Below, piece by piece: positions 1 through 7,388 of a stretch of 14,749 nucleotides of DNA (positions are counted from its first letter, which is position 1; each line of letters opens with the position of its first letter). The notes beneath the pieces were generated by a model. It was not told the origin of the DNA. It saw only the letters and a program-made list of their open reading frames with translations, and searched no databases. Position numbers and translations under genes: made by a program. This DNA is from DASTCC01 sp035711465 (lineage in GTDB: Bacteria > Acidobacteriota > Vicinamibacteria > Vicinamibacterales > SCN-69-37), in assembly GCA_035711465.1 (NCBI GenBank), contig DASTCC010000335.1, positions 1-14,749 on the forward strand. The letters run 5' to 3'.

Positions 1-36
1 GCGTCACAATGGGAGCGCGTTCAAGGGGCCGCGGCA

Positions 37-1218
37 ATGACGAACGACCAGAATCCAGAAGAAGACTTCGCGACGCTGTTTGCGGCGTCGATCCAGACCA
101 AACGCCTGCAGGTCGGCCAGACGGTCGAAGGCACCATCGTCGCACTCGGATCGGACGTCGCGCTGGTGGACGTCGGATCGAAGGGCGAGGCCTCGCTCGC
201 GGTCGACGAGCTCAGGAACGAGGAGGGCGTCGTCGAGGCAAAGGTCGGCGATCGGATCGAAGCGACCGTCACGTCGATGAGCGGCGGCATCACGCTGTCG
301 CGCCGCCTGCAGCGCGGCGCCGCGACGCGGCGGCAGATCGAGGACGCGTTCCGGTCGGGTCTCCCGATCGAAGGCAAGGTCGATGCCCAGGTGAAGGGCG
401 GCTTCACCGTGTCGATCGCACGTCAGCGCGCGTTCTGTCCGCAGTCGCAGATCGACACCGCACGCGACACCGATCCGGCGACCCACCTCGGCCGCGTCTA
501 CACGTTTCGCATCATCGAGTACCGCGAAGAGGGCAGGAAGTTCGTGGTCTCGCGCCGCGCGCTGCTCGAAGAGGAGCAGAAGAAGCGCGCCGAGGACGTC
601 CGGCGCGCGCTCGCCGTCGACGCCGTGGTCACCGGCCGCGTCGCCTCCGTGCGCGACTTCGGCGCGTTCGTCGATCTCGGCGCCGGCGTGCAGGGGTTGC
701 TGCACGTCTCCGAGATGGGCTGGTCGCGCGTCAGCGATCCGACGACGATGTTCAAGCCCGGCGACGAGATCACCGTCAAGGTGCTGCGCATCGACTCGAA
801 GGACGGCGAGGACAAGATCGCGCTCGGCGTGCGGCAGCTGATCGACGACCCGTGGCTGGCAGTCGGCCAGAAGTATCCGGCCGGCAATGTCGTCTCCGGC
901 CGCGTGGACCGCGTCGCCGACTTCGGCGTGTTCGTCGAGCTCGAGCCGGGCATCACCGGACTCGTGCCCGCGTCGGAAACCGGCTCGGCCCACGGCACGG
1001 ATCTCAAGAAAGCGTTTCCGGTCGGGACGAACCTCGAAGTGATCGTGCTCGACACGGACGCGTCCAGCCGGCGCATGCGCCTCAGCATCAAAGCAATCGC
1101 GGACGAAGCCGAACGGGCAGAAGTGCGTGACTACGCCGCGCGCTCGGACACCGGCGCCGGCGCATCGCTCGGATCGCTCGCAGACAAGCTTCGCGGCGCG
1201 CTGGGCGGGAAGAAGTGA
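37..1218 (+). CDS. S1 RNA-binding domain protein, four S1 repeats (ribosomal protein S1-like)
   Basis: The 393-residue product has four S1 (OB-fold) repeats, at about residues 25-90, 108-175, 194-266 and 281-353. Repeats 3 and 4 carry the clearest signatures (VRDFGAFVDLG with GLLHVSEM, and VADFGVFVELEPGITGLV). Repeats 1 and 2 are more divergent, as in the ribosome-anchoring repeats of bacterial S1. The charged linker at 176-192 and the Gly/Ala-rich C-terminal tail look flexible. S1 proteins bind single-stranded mRNA and help it dock on the 30S subunit, so a cytoplasmic RNA-binding role is expected. Typical RpsA has six repeats, so this may be a short S1 or a paralogue. The ATG is preceded by AAGGGG at 23-28, eight bases upstream, which supports the start. 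The family call is secure; identity as the essential S1 is not. Confidence 0.93.
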   Translation: MTNDQNPEEDFATLFAASIQTKRLQVGQTVEGTIVALGSDVALVDVGSKGEASLAVDELRNEEGVVEAKVGDRIEATVTSMSGGITLSRRLQRGAATRRQIEDAFRSGLPIEGKVDAQVKGGFTVSIARQRAFCPQSQIDTARDTDPATHLGRVYTFRIIEYREEGRKFVVSRRALLEEEQKKRAEDVRRALAVDAVVTGRVASVRDFGAFVDLGAGVQGLLHVSEMGWSRVSDPTTMFKPGDEITVKVLRIDSKDGEDKIALGVRQLIDDPWLAVGQKYPAGNVVSGRVDRVADFGVFVELEPGITGLVPASETGSAHGTDLKKAFPVGTNLEVIVLDTDASSRRMRLSIKAIADEAERAEVRDYAARSDTGAGASLGSLADKLRGALGGKK

Positions 1219-1337
1219 GACTCAGAGCGCAGCAGAAAAGGCTGCATGATCGGCATGTGCGGCATGTTCAAGAAGATCTTGAGAAGCAGCTCAAGACGCT
1301 CGGCCAGCCAATCGCGCTCGAGTGTCTGCCGGCTCTT
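1219..1337 (-). other. Orphan coding-like tail fused to the kinase remnant
   Basis: On the minus strand, the frame that ends the TolB-like fragment stays open and encodes KSRQTLERDW then LAERLELLLKIF and LNMPHMPIMQPFLL. It then runs antisense into the S1 gene with no stop of its own until about 1131. The amphipathic, Leu-rich stretch looks like real protein but not like the expected continuation of the TolB-like domain, which usually follows ENEYF with a segment such as SDGxTEEI. I do not recognise the family. It may be the 3' end of another gene joined by deletion. Confidence 0.35.
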
Positions 1338-2122
1338 GAAGTATTCGTTCTCGGGATCGGCGCTGAGGTTGACGAAGGGCAGCACCGCAATCGACGTGTC
1401 GCGGCGCCCTCGATCGGTCGCGCTGGCGACGTCCGAGCCGGGCGCCGTTGGTTGCGAGCGCAGCGCGGCCGCCACTTCGGCGCCGGTGGAGAACCGATCG
1501 CCGGCGGACCGCTGCAGCAGACGGGCCACCGCGTCGCTGACGATCGCGGCCACCTCCGGCCTCGTCGTGGTGACGGATGGCGGCGAGTAGGAGAAACGAC
1601 TTGCGTGAACAGCAGACCCGTTGACGACGCCGCGGTCACGATGGCCTTGCCGATGCCGAAGTCGGCGACCAGCGCATGGCCTTCGTGGAGCAGGATGTTC
1701 TCCGGCTTGATGTCGCGATGGACGATGCCGTGACGGTGCGCGTAGTCGAGCGCGTCGGCGACCTCGACGCCGATCCGCAGCGCCTCGTCCACCGGCATCG
1801 CCGCGCCGGCCGCGAGCCGATCGCGCAGCGTCTGTCCGCTCATTACCGGCATCACGAAGTAGAGGAAGCCGGCGGCTTCGCCCGAGTCGTAGACCGGCAG
1901 GATGTGGGGGTGGTTCAGCCGCGCGGCGAGCTGCACTTCGCGCAGGAATCGCTCGCGTCCGAGCGTCTCGGCGAGGTCTGGACGCAGCACTTTGATCGCG
2001 ACCTCGCGGCCATGCTTCCGGTCGCGCGCCAGGTACACCGTCGCCATGCCGCCGGCACCGAGTTGCTGATGGAACTCGTAGTGGCCGACGAGCGCCTCGA
2101 TCAGGGCAGGGGGAGCGGCCAT
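1338..2122 (-). pseudogene. Decayed Ser/Thr protein kinase (Pkn type) with TolB-like C-terminal fragment
   Basis: From the ATG at 2122 the frame encodes a good kinase N-lobe: glycine loop LGAGGMATVY (21-30), VAIK lysine (K44), catalytic HRDIKPEN (135-142) and DFG (154-156). Just after DFGIGKAIV, at about 1575-1635, the expected GTPAYMSPEQ activation segment and most of the C-lobe, roughly 100 residues, are absent. Homology then resumes in a different frame with SVTTTRPEVAAIV and the GDRFSTGAEVAAAL element that closes such kinase domains. It continues to DTSIAVLPFVNLSADPENEYF, the start of a TolB-like domain often attached to acidobacterial kinases. That domain is cut off at 1338. An internal deletion with a frameshift plus a 3' truncation fits best. 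No active kinase is expected, because the substrate-binding lobe is missing. An assembly error is possible. Confidence 0.85.
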
Positions 2123-2224
2123 GCGGCCACAACCTTACTCCCAACCCCTCCCGCCACCCAAGGACAACCGCGGCCGATTCGGCGGTCGCTGCCGGGAGAC
2201 GAAGTAAGCTGTGACGGGTCCGAG

Positions 2225-2644
2225 GTGCTGACCAAGCTGGCGCTCGCTTTCATCGTGATGGCCGCCTGCGTCGTCGTCCATGCGAGCGTCATCAACTGGC
2301 TGATGCGGCGGCTGCGGAGCGCCGCGGAGTCACGCCGTGATTTCTGGCGGGTGACCTGGGTGTGCGTCCGGCTGGCCGCCTGGATCATCGCCGGCCACCT
2401 GGTCGAGATCGCCTTCTGGGCGGTGCTGTTCGGCTTCGATCCGGAGATCTCCAACCTCGAAACCGCGTTCTACTTCAGCGCCGTGACCTACACCACGACC
2501 GGCTACGGTGACATCGTGTCGTCGCCCGAGTGGCGCATGGTCGCCGGCGTCGAAGCGCTGACAGGCATTCTGATGTGCGGCTGGTCGGCGGCGTTCTTCT
2601 TCGCGGTGTTGACGCGGCTCTACGGCGGCGAGCGAACGCGATAG
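2225..2644 (+). CDS. Small potassium-channel-like membrane protein (Ion_trans_2 pore)
   Basis: The 139-residue product has hydrophobic helices at about 5-27, 44-68 and 105-131. A pore helix and selectivity filter, TTGYGD at 91-96, lie between the second and third helices. This TM-pore-TM unit with a TxGYGD filter is the hallmark of K+ channels. The extra N-terminal helix and short basic loop (RRLRSAAESRR) are common in small bacterial ion-channel proteins. There is no RCK or cyclic-nucleotide domain, so gating cannot be inferred; four copies would be needed to form a pore. The GTG at 2225 was chosen because it begins directly before the first helix. Reading upstream would only add sequence antisense to the kinase remnant. 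The ribosome site is weak (GGG at 2215-2217). It converges on the TonB receptor with a 46-base gap. Confidence 0.85.
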   Translation: MLTKLALAFIVMAACVVVHASVINWLMRRLRSAAESRRDFWRVTWVCVRLAAWIIAGHLVEIAFWAVLFGFDPEISNLETAFYFSAVTYTTTGYGDIVSSPEWRMVAGVEALTGILMCGWSAAFFFAVLTRLYGGERTR

Positions 2645-2690
2645 TCCATCGGCGCGATCGGCGCACGGCGGTGGTGGTGGCAACGCGTGT

Positions 2691-5066
2691 CTACCGCCGC
2701 ACGGAGAACTGAATCGCGAGCTGCCTTGGCGCACCGGGCCGGCCGCCGAAGGCCGCCGGCGACGTCGCGAACGTCGCCATCACGTAGCCGGCGTTGGTGA
2801 GGTTGCGCGCAATCGCGGCGAGTGCCCAGCGCTGGTCGCTCGGGCCCAACTCGGCGCGCACGCCGAGCAGGCCGTAGGGCAGCTGCCGCTGGATGGCGTC
2901 GTTGAAGGGCGTGTAGTAGACCGTCGATTGCGAGCTCGCGTCCGCGGAGAGCGACAGCCGGTGCGACGTCCCGATGCCCGGCGTCCACTCGATCCAGAGC
3001 CGTCCGGCCCACTTGGGCGCGTTGTTGAGGCGGTTGCCGGCGACGTCGCCGGTGACGTTGCCGGGACCGACGGCGATGTAACGATCGTAGGCCGCGTCGA
3101 GAAAGCTCAGATGGCCGCCGGCCTCGAGGCCGGTCGCGATCCTCGCGCCGGCTTCGACTTCGACGCCGCGGATCGTCGCCGCGGCGGCGTTGCGGATGTC
3201 GAAGACGCCGATGCCGATCGGCGTCTGCACCTGGAGGTTGGTGTAGTCCATGTGGAAGACGGCGACGTTCAGCCGCGCGCGACCGTCCAAGAGCTCCGAC
3301 TTCACGCCCCCTTCGTAGCTCCACGCCCACTCGGGATCGAAGCCGCGTCCCGGCGCCGTCGACGACAGGTTGAAGCCGCCGCTCTTGAACCCCCGCGTCG
3401 TCGAGACGTAGGCGATCGACGCCGTGCCGAGCTTCCGGTGGACGCCGAGCTTCGGCGTCCACGCGCTGTACCCGATCTCGTCCGCGTAGGCGTAGGTCGT
3501 TCCGGGAATCGCGGTCGAGGTGTCGAGCGTGTAGCGGCCGCCGGCGTTGTCGATGCGCTTGCGTTCGTGCGTGTAGCGGAGGCCGGCGGTGATCGACCAG
3601 ACCGGCGTCACCGCGATCGTCGCCTCTCCGAATACCGCCGCGCTCGAGGCATCGACGCGGGGATCGAGGAGCACTTTGAAACCGGCCTGCTGCTGAGGCA
3701 CCCAGACCGTCTGGTCGTCGTCTTCCGAAAACAGGAAGAGCCCGCCGACCCAGCTCAGCCGCGATCCCTCGTGCGCGATCGTCAGCTCCTCCGAGAACTG
3801 ATGCTGCCGTTCGACCAGGTCCGTGACCACCAGGTCCAGCTCGGTGATGTCCGCGTCGGCGACGAACTGATTGTCCAGGGTCCGGTAGCCGAACAGACTC
3901 ACGAGCGTCGTCTTCGGCGTCAGCGCCGAGGTCAGGCGCGCGGTGACGCCCGACTGCCGCAGCTCGCTCTCGGCGAGTGTATTCGTGCGCACCTCGTGCA
4001 GATCGGGCGGGTTGTCGATGACCACGCCCGGCTTCGGCTGCAGGACCTTGTTGAACGTGAGCAGCGTGCCGTCCTGGCTGGTGACGTCGGTCGATACCAG
4101 CAGGTCGTTGCGGCGGCCAGCGACGACGCGCAGCTGCGCTCGCGCGGAGATCAGGTCGTCGCCGCCGAGCGGATGGTCGAGGTGATCGAGATCGCGGACG
4201 TAGCCGTCGCGGATGCCGCGGACGAACGACGCGCTCGCCATCAGGCGATCCTTCACCAGCGCGCCGCTCGCGCGCGCTTCGGCGCGCCACTCGTCGAACG
4301 TGCCGGCCGTCGCGCGCACGAGCACTTCGCGTTCGTTCGTCGGCGCGCGCGAGATCAGGTTCATCGCGCCGCCGACGGCGTTGCGCCCGTAGAGCGTGCC
4401 CTGCGGTCCGCGCAGGACTTCGACACGATCGAGATCGAGGAACTCGACGAAGGTCATCGCCGGCCGCGCCAGGTAGACGCCGTCGAGATACATCGCCGCG
4501 CTCGGATCGGCGCCGGCGTTGACGGCGTTGGTGCCGATGCCGCGGATCGAGAGCTGGCCGAACGAGCTGTTCTGCGTGAACGTCACCGACGGCACCAGGG
4601 CGGCCGCCTGTTCGATGGTCCGCGTCGCAAGCCGCGTCAGCTCGTCGCTCGACACCGCGCTGATCGCCATCGGCATCGACTGAACGTCGGCGTCGCCGCT
4701 CTTCGATGCCGTCACGACGACCTGATCGAGCATTCGGACTCTGAGTATGATCGCGACCGCCATCGTGGCGCCCGGCTGGATCCGGACGACCTGCTGCGCC
4801 GCTTCGAAGCCGCTGAGCTCCGTCGTCAACGTGTACTCGCCAGGAAGCAGGCCGGTGAACGCGAAGCGGCCGGCGGCGTCGGTCACCCGCTCTCGCGGTT
4901 CGGTGCCGCGCAGGACGAGCGCCGCCCCGGCGAGCGGCGCGCCGGTCTGGTCCGTGACGGTGCCGACGAGCTGGCCGGTCGTCTGCGCCCGGGCGGGCGC
5001 CGCGATGAGCCAGACCAGCAAAACCGCCGCGAAAATGGCCGTCGAATGACGGCGGTCTGGCCTCAC
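2691..5066 (-). CDS. TonB-dependent outer-membrane receptor with N-terminal carboxypeptidase-regulatory-like domain
   Basis: From the GTG at 5066 the product is 791 residues. It has a signal peptide (basic MRPDRRHS, hydrophobic core, cleavage after APARA near residue 27), then a carboxypeptidase-regulatory-like beta-sandwich at about 31-108 (GTVTDQTGAPLAGAALVLRG). A TonB-box-like DQVVVTAS sits near 114-121. The plug domain follows, with SIRGIGTNAV and the signature RVEVLRGPQGTLYGRNAVGG at about 214-233. The rest is a 22-strand-type barrel with PKLGVHRKLG, FKSGGFN and a C-terminal ARNLTNAGY element. It should import a large or scarce ligand across the outer membrane using TonB/ExbBD energy; the overall look is of the siderophore/vitamin/glycan receptors, and the ligand is unknown. 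The chain ends FSVRR, so the usual terminal aromatic is three residues inside. GTG 5066 is preferred over ATG 5087 and GTG 5144 because of its ribosome site. Confidence 0.93.
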   Translation of the reverse strand: MRPDRRHSTAIFAAVLLVWLIAAPARAQTTGQLVGTVTDQTGAPLAGAALVLRGTEPRERVTDAAGRFAFTGLLPGEYTLTTELSGFEAAQQVVRIQPGATMAVAIILRVRMLDQVVVTASKSGDADVQSMPMAISAVSSDELTRLATRTIEQAAALVPSVTFTQNSSFGQLSIRGIGTNAVNAGADPSAAMYLDGVYLARPAMTFVEFLDLDRVEVLRGPQGTLYGRNAVGGAMNLISRAPTNEREVLVRATAGTFDEWRAEARASGALVKDRLMASASFVRGIRDGYVRDLDHLDHPLGGDDLISARAQLRVVAGRRNDLLVSTDVTSQDGTLLTFNKVLQPKPGVVIDNPPDLHEVRTNTLAESELRQSGVTARLTSALTPKTTLVSLFGYRTLDNQFVADADITELDLVVTDLVERQHQFSEELTIAHEGSRLSWVGGLFLFSEDDDQTVWVPQQQAGFKVLLDPRVDASSAAVFGEATIAVTPVWSITAGLRYTHERKRIDNAGGRYTLDTSTAIPGTTYAYADEIGYSAWTPKLGVHRKLGTASIAYVSTTRGFKSGGFNLSSTAPGRGFDPEWAWSYEGGVKSELLDGRARLNVAVFHMDYTNLQVQTPIGIGVFDIRNAAAATIRGVEVEAGARIATGLEAGGHLSFLDAAYDRYIAVGPGNVTGDVAGNRLNNAPKWAGRLWIEWTPGIGTSHRLSLSADASSQSTVYYTPFNDAIQRQLPYGLLGVRAELGPSDQRWALAAIARNLTNAGYVMATFATSPAAFGGRPGAPRQLAIQFSVRR

Positions 5067-5152
5067 GCTACTATCTCCTCGCGACATCCACTGCCACCCG
5101 GGGTGGCTGCGCAGCAAGAGCTTTGGCGAGCCAGTATCCGACACGCGGGACT
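5067..5152. promoter_or_regulatory. Divergent intergenic region between TonB receptor and histidine kinase
   Basis: These 86 bases are the only space for the 5' signals of both divergent genes. Apart from the ribosome site of the receptor I can see no convincing -35/-10 pair or long dyad. The sequence holds CACCCGGGGTGG at 5096-5107, a short near-palindrome that could be an operator half or chance in GC-rich DNA. The shared control region is inferred from layout alone. Confidence 0.35.
5073..5080 (-). promoter_or_regulatory. Ribosome binding site deciding the TonB receptor start
   Basis: The minus strand reads GAGGAGAT here, eight bases before the GTG at 5066. The alternative starts at 5087 (ATG) and 5144 (GTG) have no comparable site, and the 5144 start would also overlap the divergent histidine kinase. 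This favours the 791-residue form, whose signal peptide begins directly. Confidence 0.6.
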
Positions 5153-7351
5153 GTGGGTCTACTACGGCGCGTCGGTCGGCGTTGTTTCGCCGCCGCCGCG
5201 GCGATGCTCCTCTGTCTGCCGGCAGCCGCGACCGCGCAGGTCCGGCAGGTGTTGATCCTCAAGTCGTTCGATCGCGGCACGATCACGCTCGACAGCTTCA
5301 CCGACAACTTCCGCATCGCGCTGTCGGAGCATTCGCGCGACACGGTGACCTTCGTCGACTTCGTGGTCAACCCGGCCGGCTTCGAGGAGAGTCCCGACGG
5401 CGCCATCGTCAGCTATCTCCAGTCCGCGTTTGCCGGGCGCCCCAGGCCGGACCTCGTCGTGACCATCGGCGGGCCGGCGGCGGCGTTCGCGAGAACGCAT
5501 CGTCAGTCGCTGTTCCCGGAGTCGCCGCTCCTCTATGCCGCCTTCGACTATCGGTTCCTGGGCGATGCCGAGCTGGCGTCGAACGAAGCGGCGGTCGCGG
5601 TCCGGAACGACATGACTGGCATGTTGGAGGACATCCTGCGGCTCTTTCCGCGGACCTCGAACGTCTTCATGGTGATGGGCTCGAGCGAGCTCGGCCGCTT
5701 GTGGCGCGCCGAGCTCACTCGCGAGTTCGAGCCCTACGCCCATCGCGTCCGCTTCATCTGGTCGGACCAGATGCCGTACGCGGAGATCCTCCGGCAGGTC
5801 CGCACCCTGCCGGCCGATTCGGCGGTCTTCTACATCAGCCTCGGCGTCGACGGCCAGCGCGCCGCGCACTCCGAGGATCGCATCTTCGCCGATTTGTACG
5901 CCGCAGCCAGGGTACCGCTGTTCGGCACGCAGGAACCGCAGCTTGGCCGGGGCATCGTCGGCGGCCGCCTGATGCGGACCACCGAGCTGGCGACGACCGC
6001 GGCCGAGGTGGCGTTTCGCCTTGCCAACGGCACGCCAGCCGACAACATCCCCAGGACCGTCCTCAGACCGGGCACGCCGATCTTCGACGCCCGCGAGCTC
6101 AAGCGCTGGCGCGTCGCGGAGGCGGCGCTGCCGGCGAACAGCGAGCTCCGTTTTCGCGAGCTGACCCTCTGGGATCGATTCAAGTGGCCGATCGTCGCCG
6201 GCGCATCGGCGCTCGGCGGGCAGTCTGTCCTGATCACGGCGCTGCTGGTCAGTCGCCGCCGCCGGCAGCGCGCCGAGCAGTCGCTGCGGGAGAGCGAAGG
6301 CCGGTTTCGCGTGCTGGCGAACTCGGCGCCGGTCATGATTCGCATGTCCGGCGTGGACACGGGCTGCGTCGACGTCAACGTGCCGTGGCTCGCCTTCACC
6401 GGTCGAACGCTCGAACAGGAGCTCGGCAACGGCTGGGTCGACGCGATTCATCCCGACGATCGCCAGCGCACGATCGACGCCTACGTCGACGCCTTCGCCC
6501 GGCGGCAGACCTTCCGCGCCGAGTACCGGCTGCGCCGATCCGACGGCGAGTACCGCTGGGTGCTCGACAGCGGCGAGTTGAGAGTGACGCCCGATGGGAC
6601 GTTCAACGGCTACATCGACTCGGTCATCGACATCACGGACCTGAAGGCGGCTCGGGCGACGCTCTCCAGCCTCAACCGGCGGCTGCTGCAGGCGCAGGAG
6701 CAGGAGCGCACGCGCCTCGCCCGCGAGCTTCACGACGACGTCTGCCAGCGGATGACGCTGCTGGCGATCGATCTCGATCAGCTCGGCAAAGCGTTGCCGG
6801 AGGACGCCGGCGACGCGCGCAGCCGCATCAAGGAGCTCAACGACGCGGTCGCGGCGCTCGGCAGCGACATCCAGGGCATCTCGCATCGCCTGCACTCGTC
6901 GAAGCTCGAATTCCTTGGACTGGCAGGCGCGCTGCGCGCCTTCTGCCGCGAGGTCTCGGCGCAGCGCGGCGTGACCATCGACTATGCCCATAAGGACGTG
7001 CCGACGCCGCTGCCCGAGGACGTCGCGCTGAGCCTGTTCCGCGTCGCGCAGGAAGCGCTCGGCAACGCGCTGAAGCATTCCGGCGCGTCACACTACTTCG
7101 TGCGCATCCGAGGCTCGGTCGATGCCGTCTCACTCGAGGTCGTCGACGACGGCGCCGGCTTCGACGTCGCGGCGGCGATGGAGGGAGAAGGACTGGGCCT
7201 GGTCAGCATGCGCGAGCGCCTCAATCTCGTCGGTGGCGAGCTCCACATCGCCTCGAAGCCCGGCGCCGGCACGACCGTGCGCGCCTTCGTGCCGCTGCGC
7301 ACCACGGGCATGGACGTCACCGGGGGATCGCACCCGGGAAGAATCGGGTGA
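5153..7351 (+). CDS. Hybrid-input sensor histidine kinase: ABC-substrate-binding-like sensor, PAS, HisKA_3, HATPase_c (NarL/UhpB family)
   Basis: From the GTG at 5153 the product is 732 residues. A signal peptide (MGLLRRVGRR, Ala-rich core, AAATAQ near 24-29) leads into a periplasmic domain at about 30-330 resembling ABC_sub_bind proteins (QVLILKSFDRG, PDLVVTIGGPAAAF, FGTQEPQLGRGIVGG). A single TM helix lies at 343-366, then a PAS domain at about 378-500 (GWVDAIHPDDR, YRLRRSDGEYRWVLD). The HisKA_3 dimerisation segment is RLARELHDDVCQRM with phospho-acceptor H527. The ATPase has the N box QEALGNALKHS (N638) and G boxes DDGAGF and GLGLVSMRER. Such kinases phosphorylate LuxR-type response regulators; none is encoded in this window. 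It diverges from the TonB receptor across 86 bases, so it may sense or control the receptor's ligand. A TTG at 5123 is an alternative start, less likely. Confidence 0.92.
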   Translation: MGLLRRVGRRCFAAAAAMLLCLPAAATAQVRQVLILKSFDRGTITLDSFTDNFRIALSEHSRDTVTFVDFVVNPAGFEESPDGAIVSYLQSAFAGRPRPDLVVTIGGPAAAFARTHRQSLFPESPLLYAAFDYRFLGDAELASNEAAVAVRNDMTGMLEDILRLFPRTSNVFMVMGSSELGRLWRAELTREFEPYAHRVRFIWSDQMPYAEILRQVRTLPADSAVFYISLGVDGQRAAHSEDRIFADLYAAARVPLFGTQEPQLGRGIVGGRLMRTTELATTAAEVAFRLANGTPADNIPRTVLRPGTPIFDARELKRWRVAEAALPANSELRFRELTLWDRFKWPIVAGASALGGQSVLITALLVSRRRRQRAEQSLRESEGRFRVLANSAPVMIRMSGVDTGCVDVNVPWLAFTGRTLEQELGNGWVDAIHPDDRQRTIDAYVDAFARRQTFRAEYRLRRSDGEYRWVLDSGELRVTPDGTFNGYIDSVIDITDLKAARATLSSLNRRLLQAQEQERTRLARELHDDVCQRMTLLAIDLDQLGKALPEDAGDARSRIKELNDAVAALGSDIQGISHRLHSSKLEFLGLAGALRAFCREVSAQRGVTIDYAHKDVPTPLPEDVALSLFRVAQEALGNALKHSGASHYFVRIRGSVDAVSLEVVDDGAGFDVAAAMEGEGLGLVSMRERLNLVGGELHIASKPGAGTTVRAFVPLRTTGMDVTGGSHPGRIG

Positions 7352-7378
7352 TCGGGATTCCCGATCGCCCGATTCTTC
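7338..7378. terminator. Bidirectional terminator-like 19-bp hairpin
   Basis: The arm GAAGAATCGGGTGATCGGG (7338-7356) pairs with CCCGATCGCCCGATTCTTC (7360-7378) around a three-base ATT loop, with one T opposite G, which is a G-U wobble when transcribed from the plus strand. It lies between the 3' ends of two convergent genes and contains the stop codon of the histidine kinase at 7349-7351. No clear U-tract follows on either strand, so it may act as a barrier stem rather than a classical intrinsic terminator. Confidence 0.7.
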
Positions 7379-7388
7379 ATCGGATTGC

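Noticed and set aside
1676..2224. In-frame N-terminal extension of the channel gene
   Set aside because: It would be antisense to the kinase remnant and adds no helix or signal peptide; GTG 2225 starts directly before the first TM segment.
5067..5144. Longer N-terminus of the TonB receptor from GTG 5144 or ATG 5087
   Set aside because: These starts lack a ribosome site, delay the signal peptide, and 5144 lies close to the divergent gene's start region; GTG 5066 has GAGGAGAT eight bases upstream.
2928..5255. 775-residue plus-strand ORF opposite the TonB receptor
   Set aside because: Arg/Asp/Val-rich composition without recognisable domains; it is the antisense shadow of a receptor with clear plug and barrel motifs.
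5162..7078. 638-residue minus-strand ORF opposite the histidine kinase
   Set aside because: No motif or membrane pattern; the opposite strand has an unambiguous kinase.
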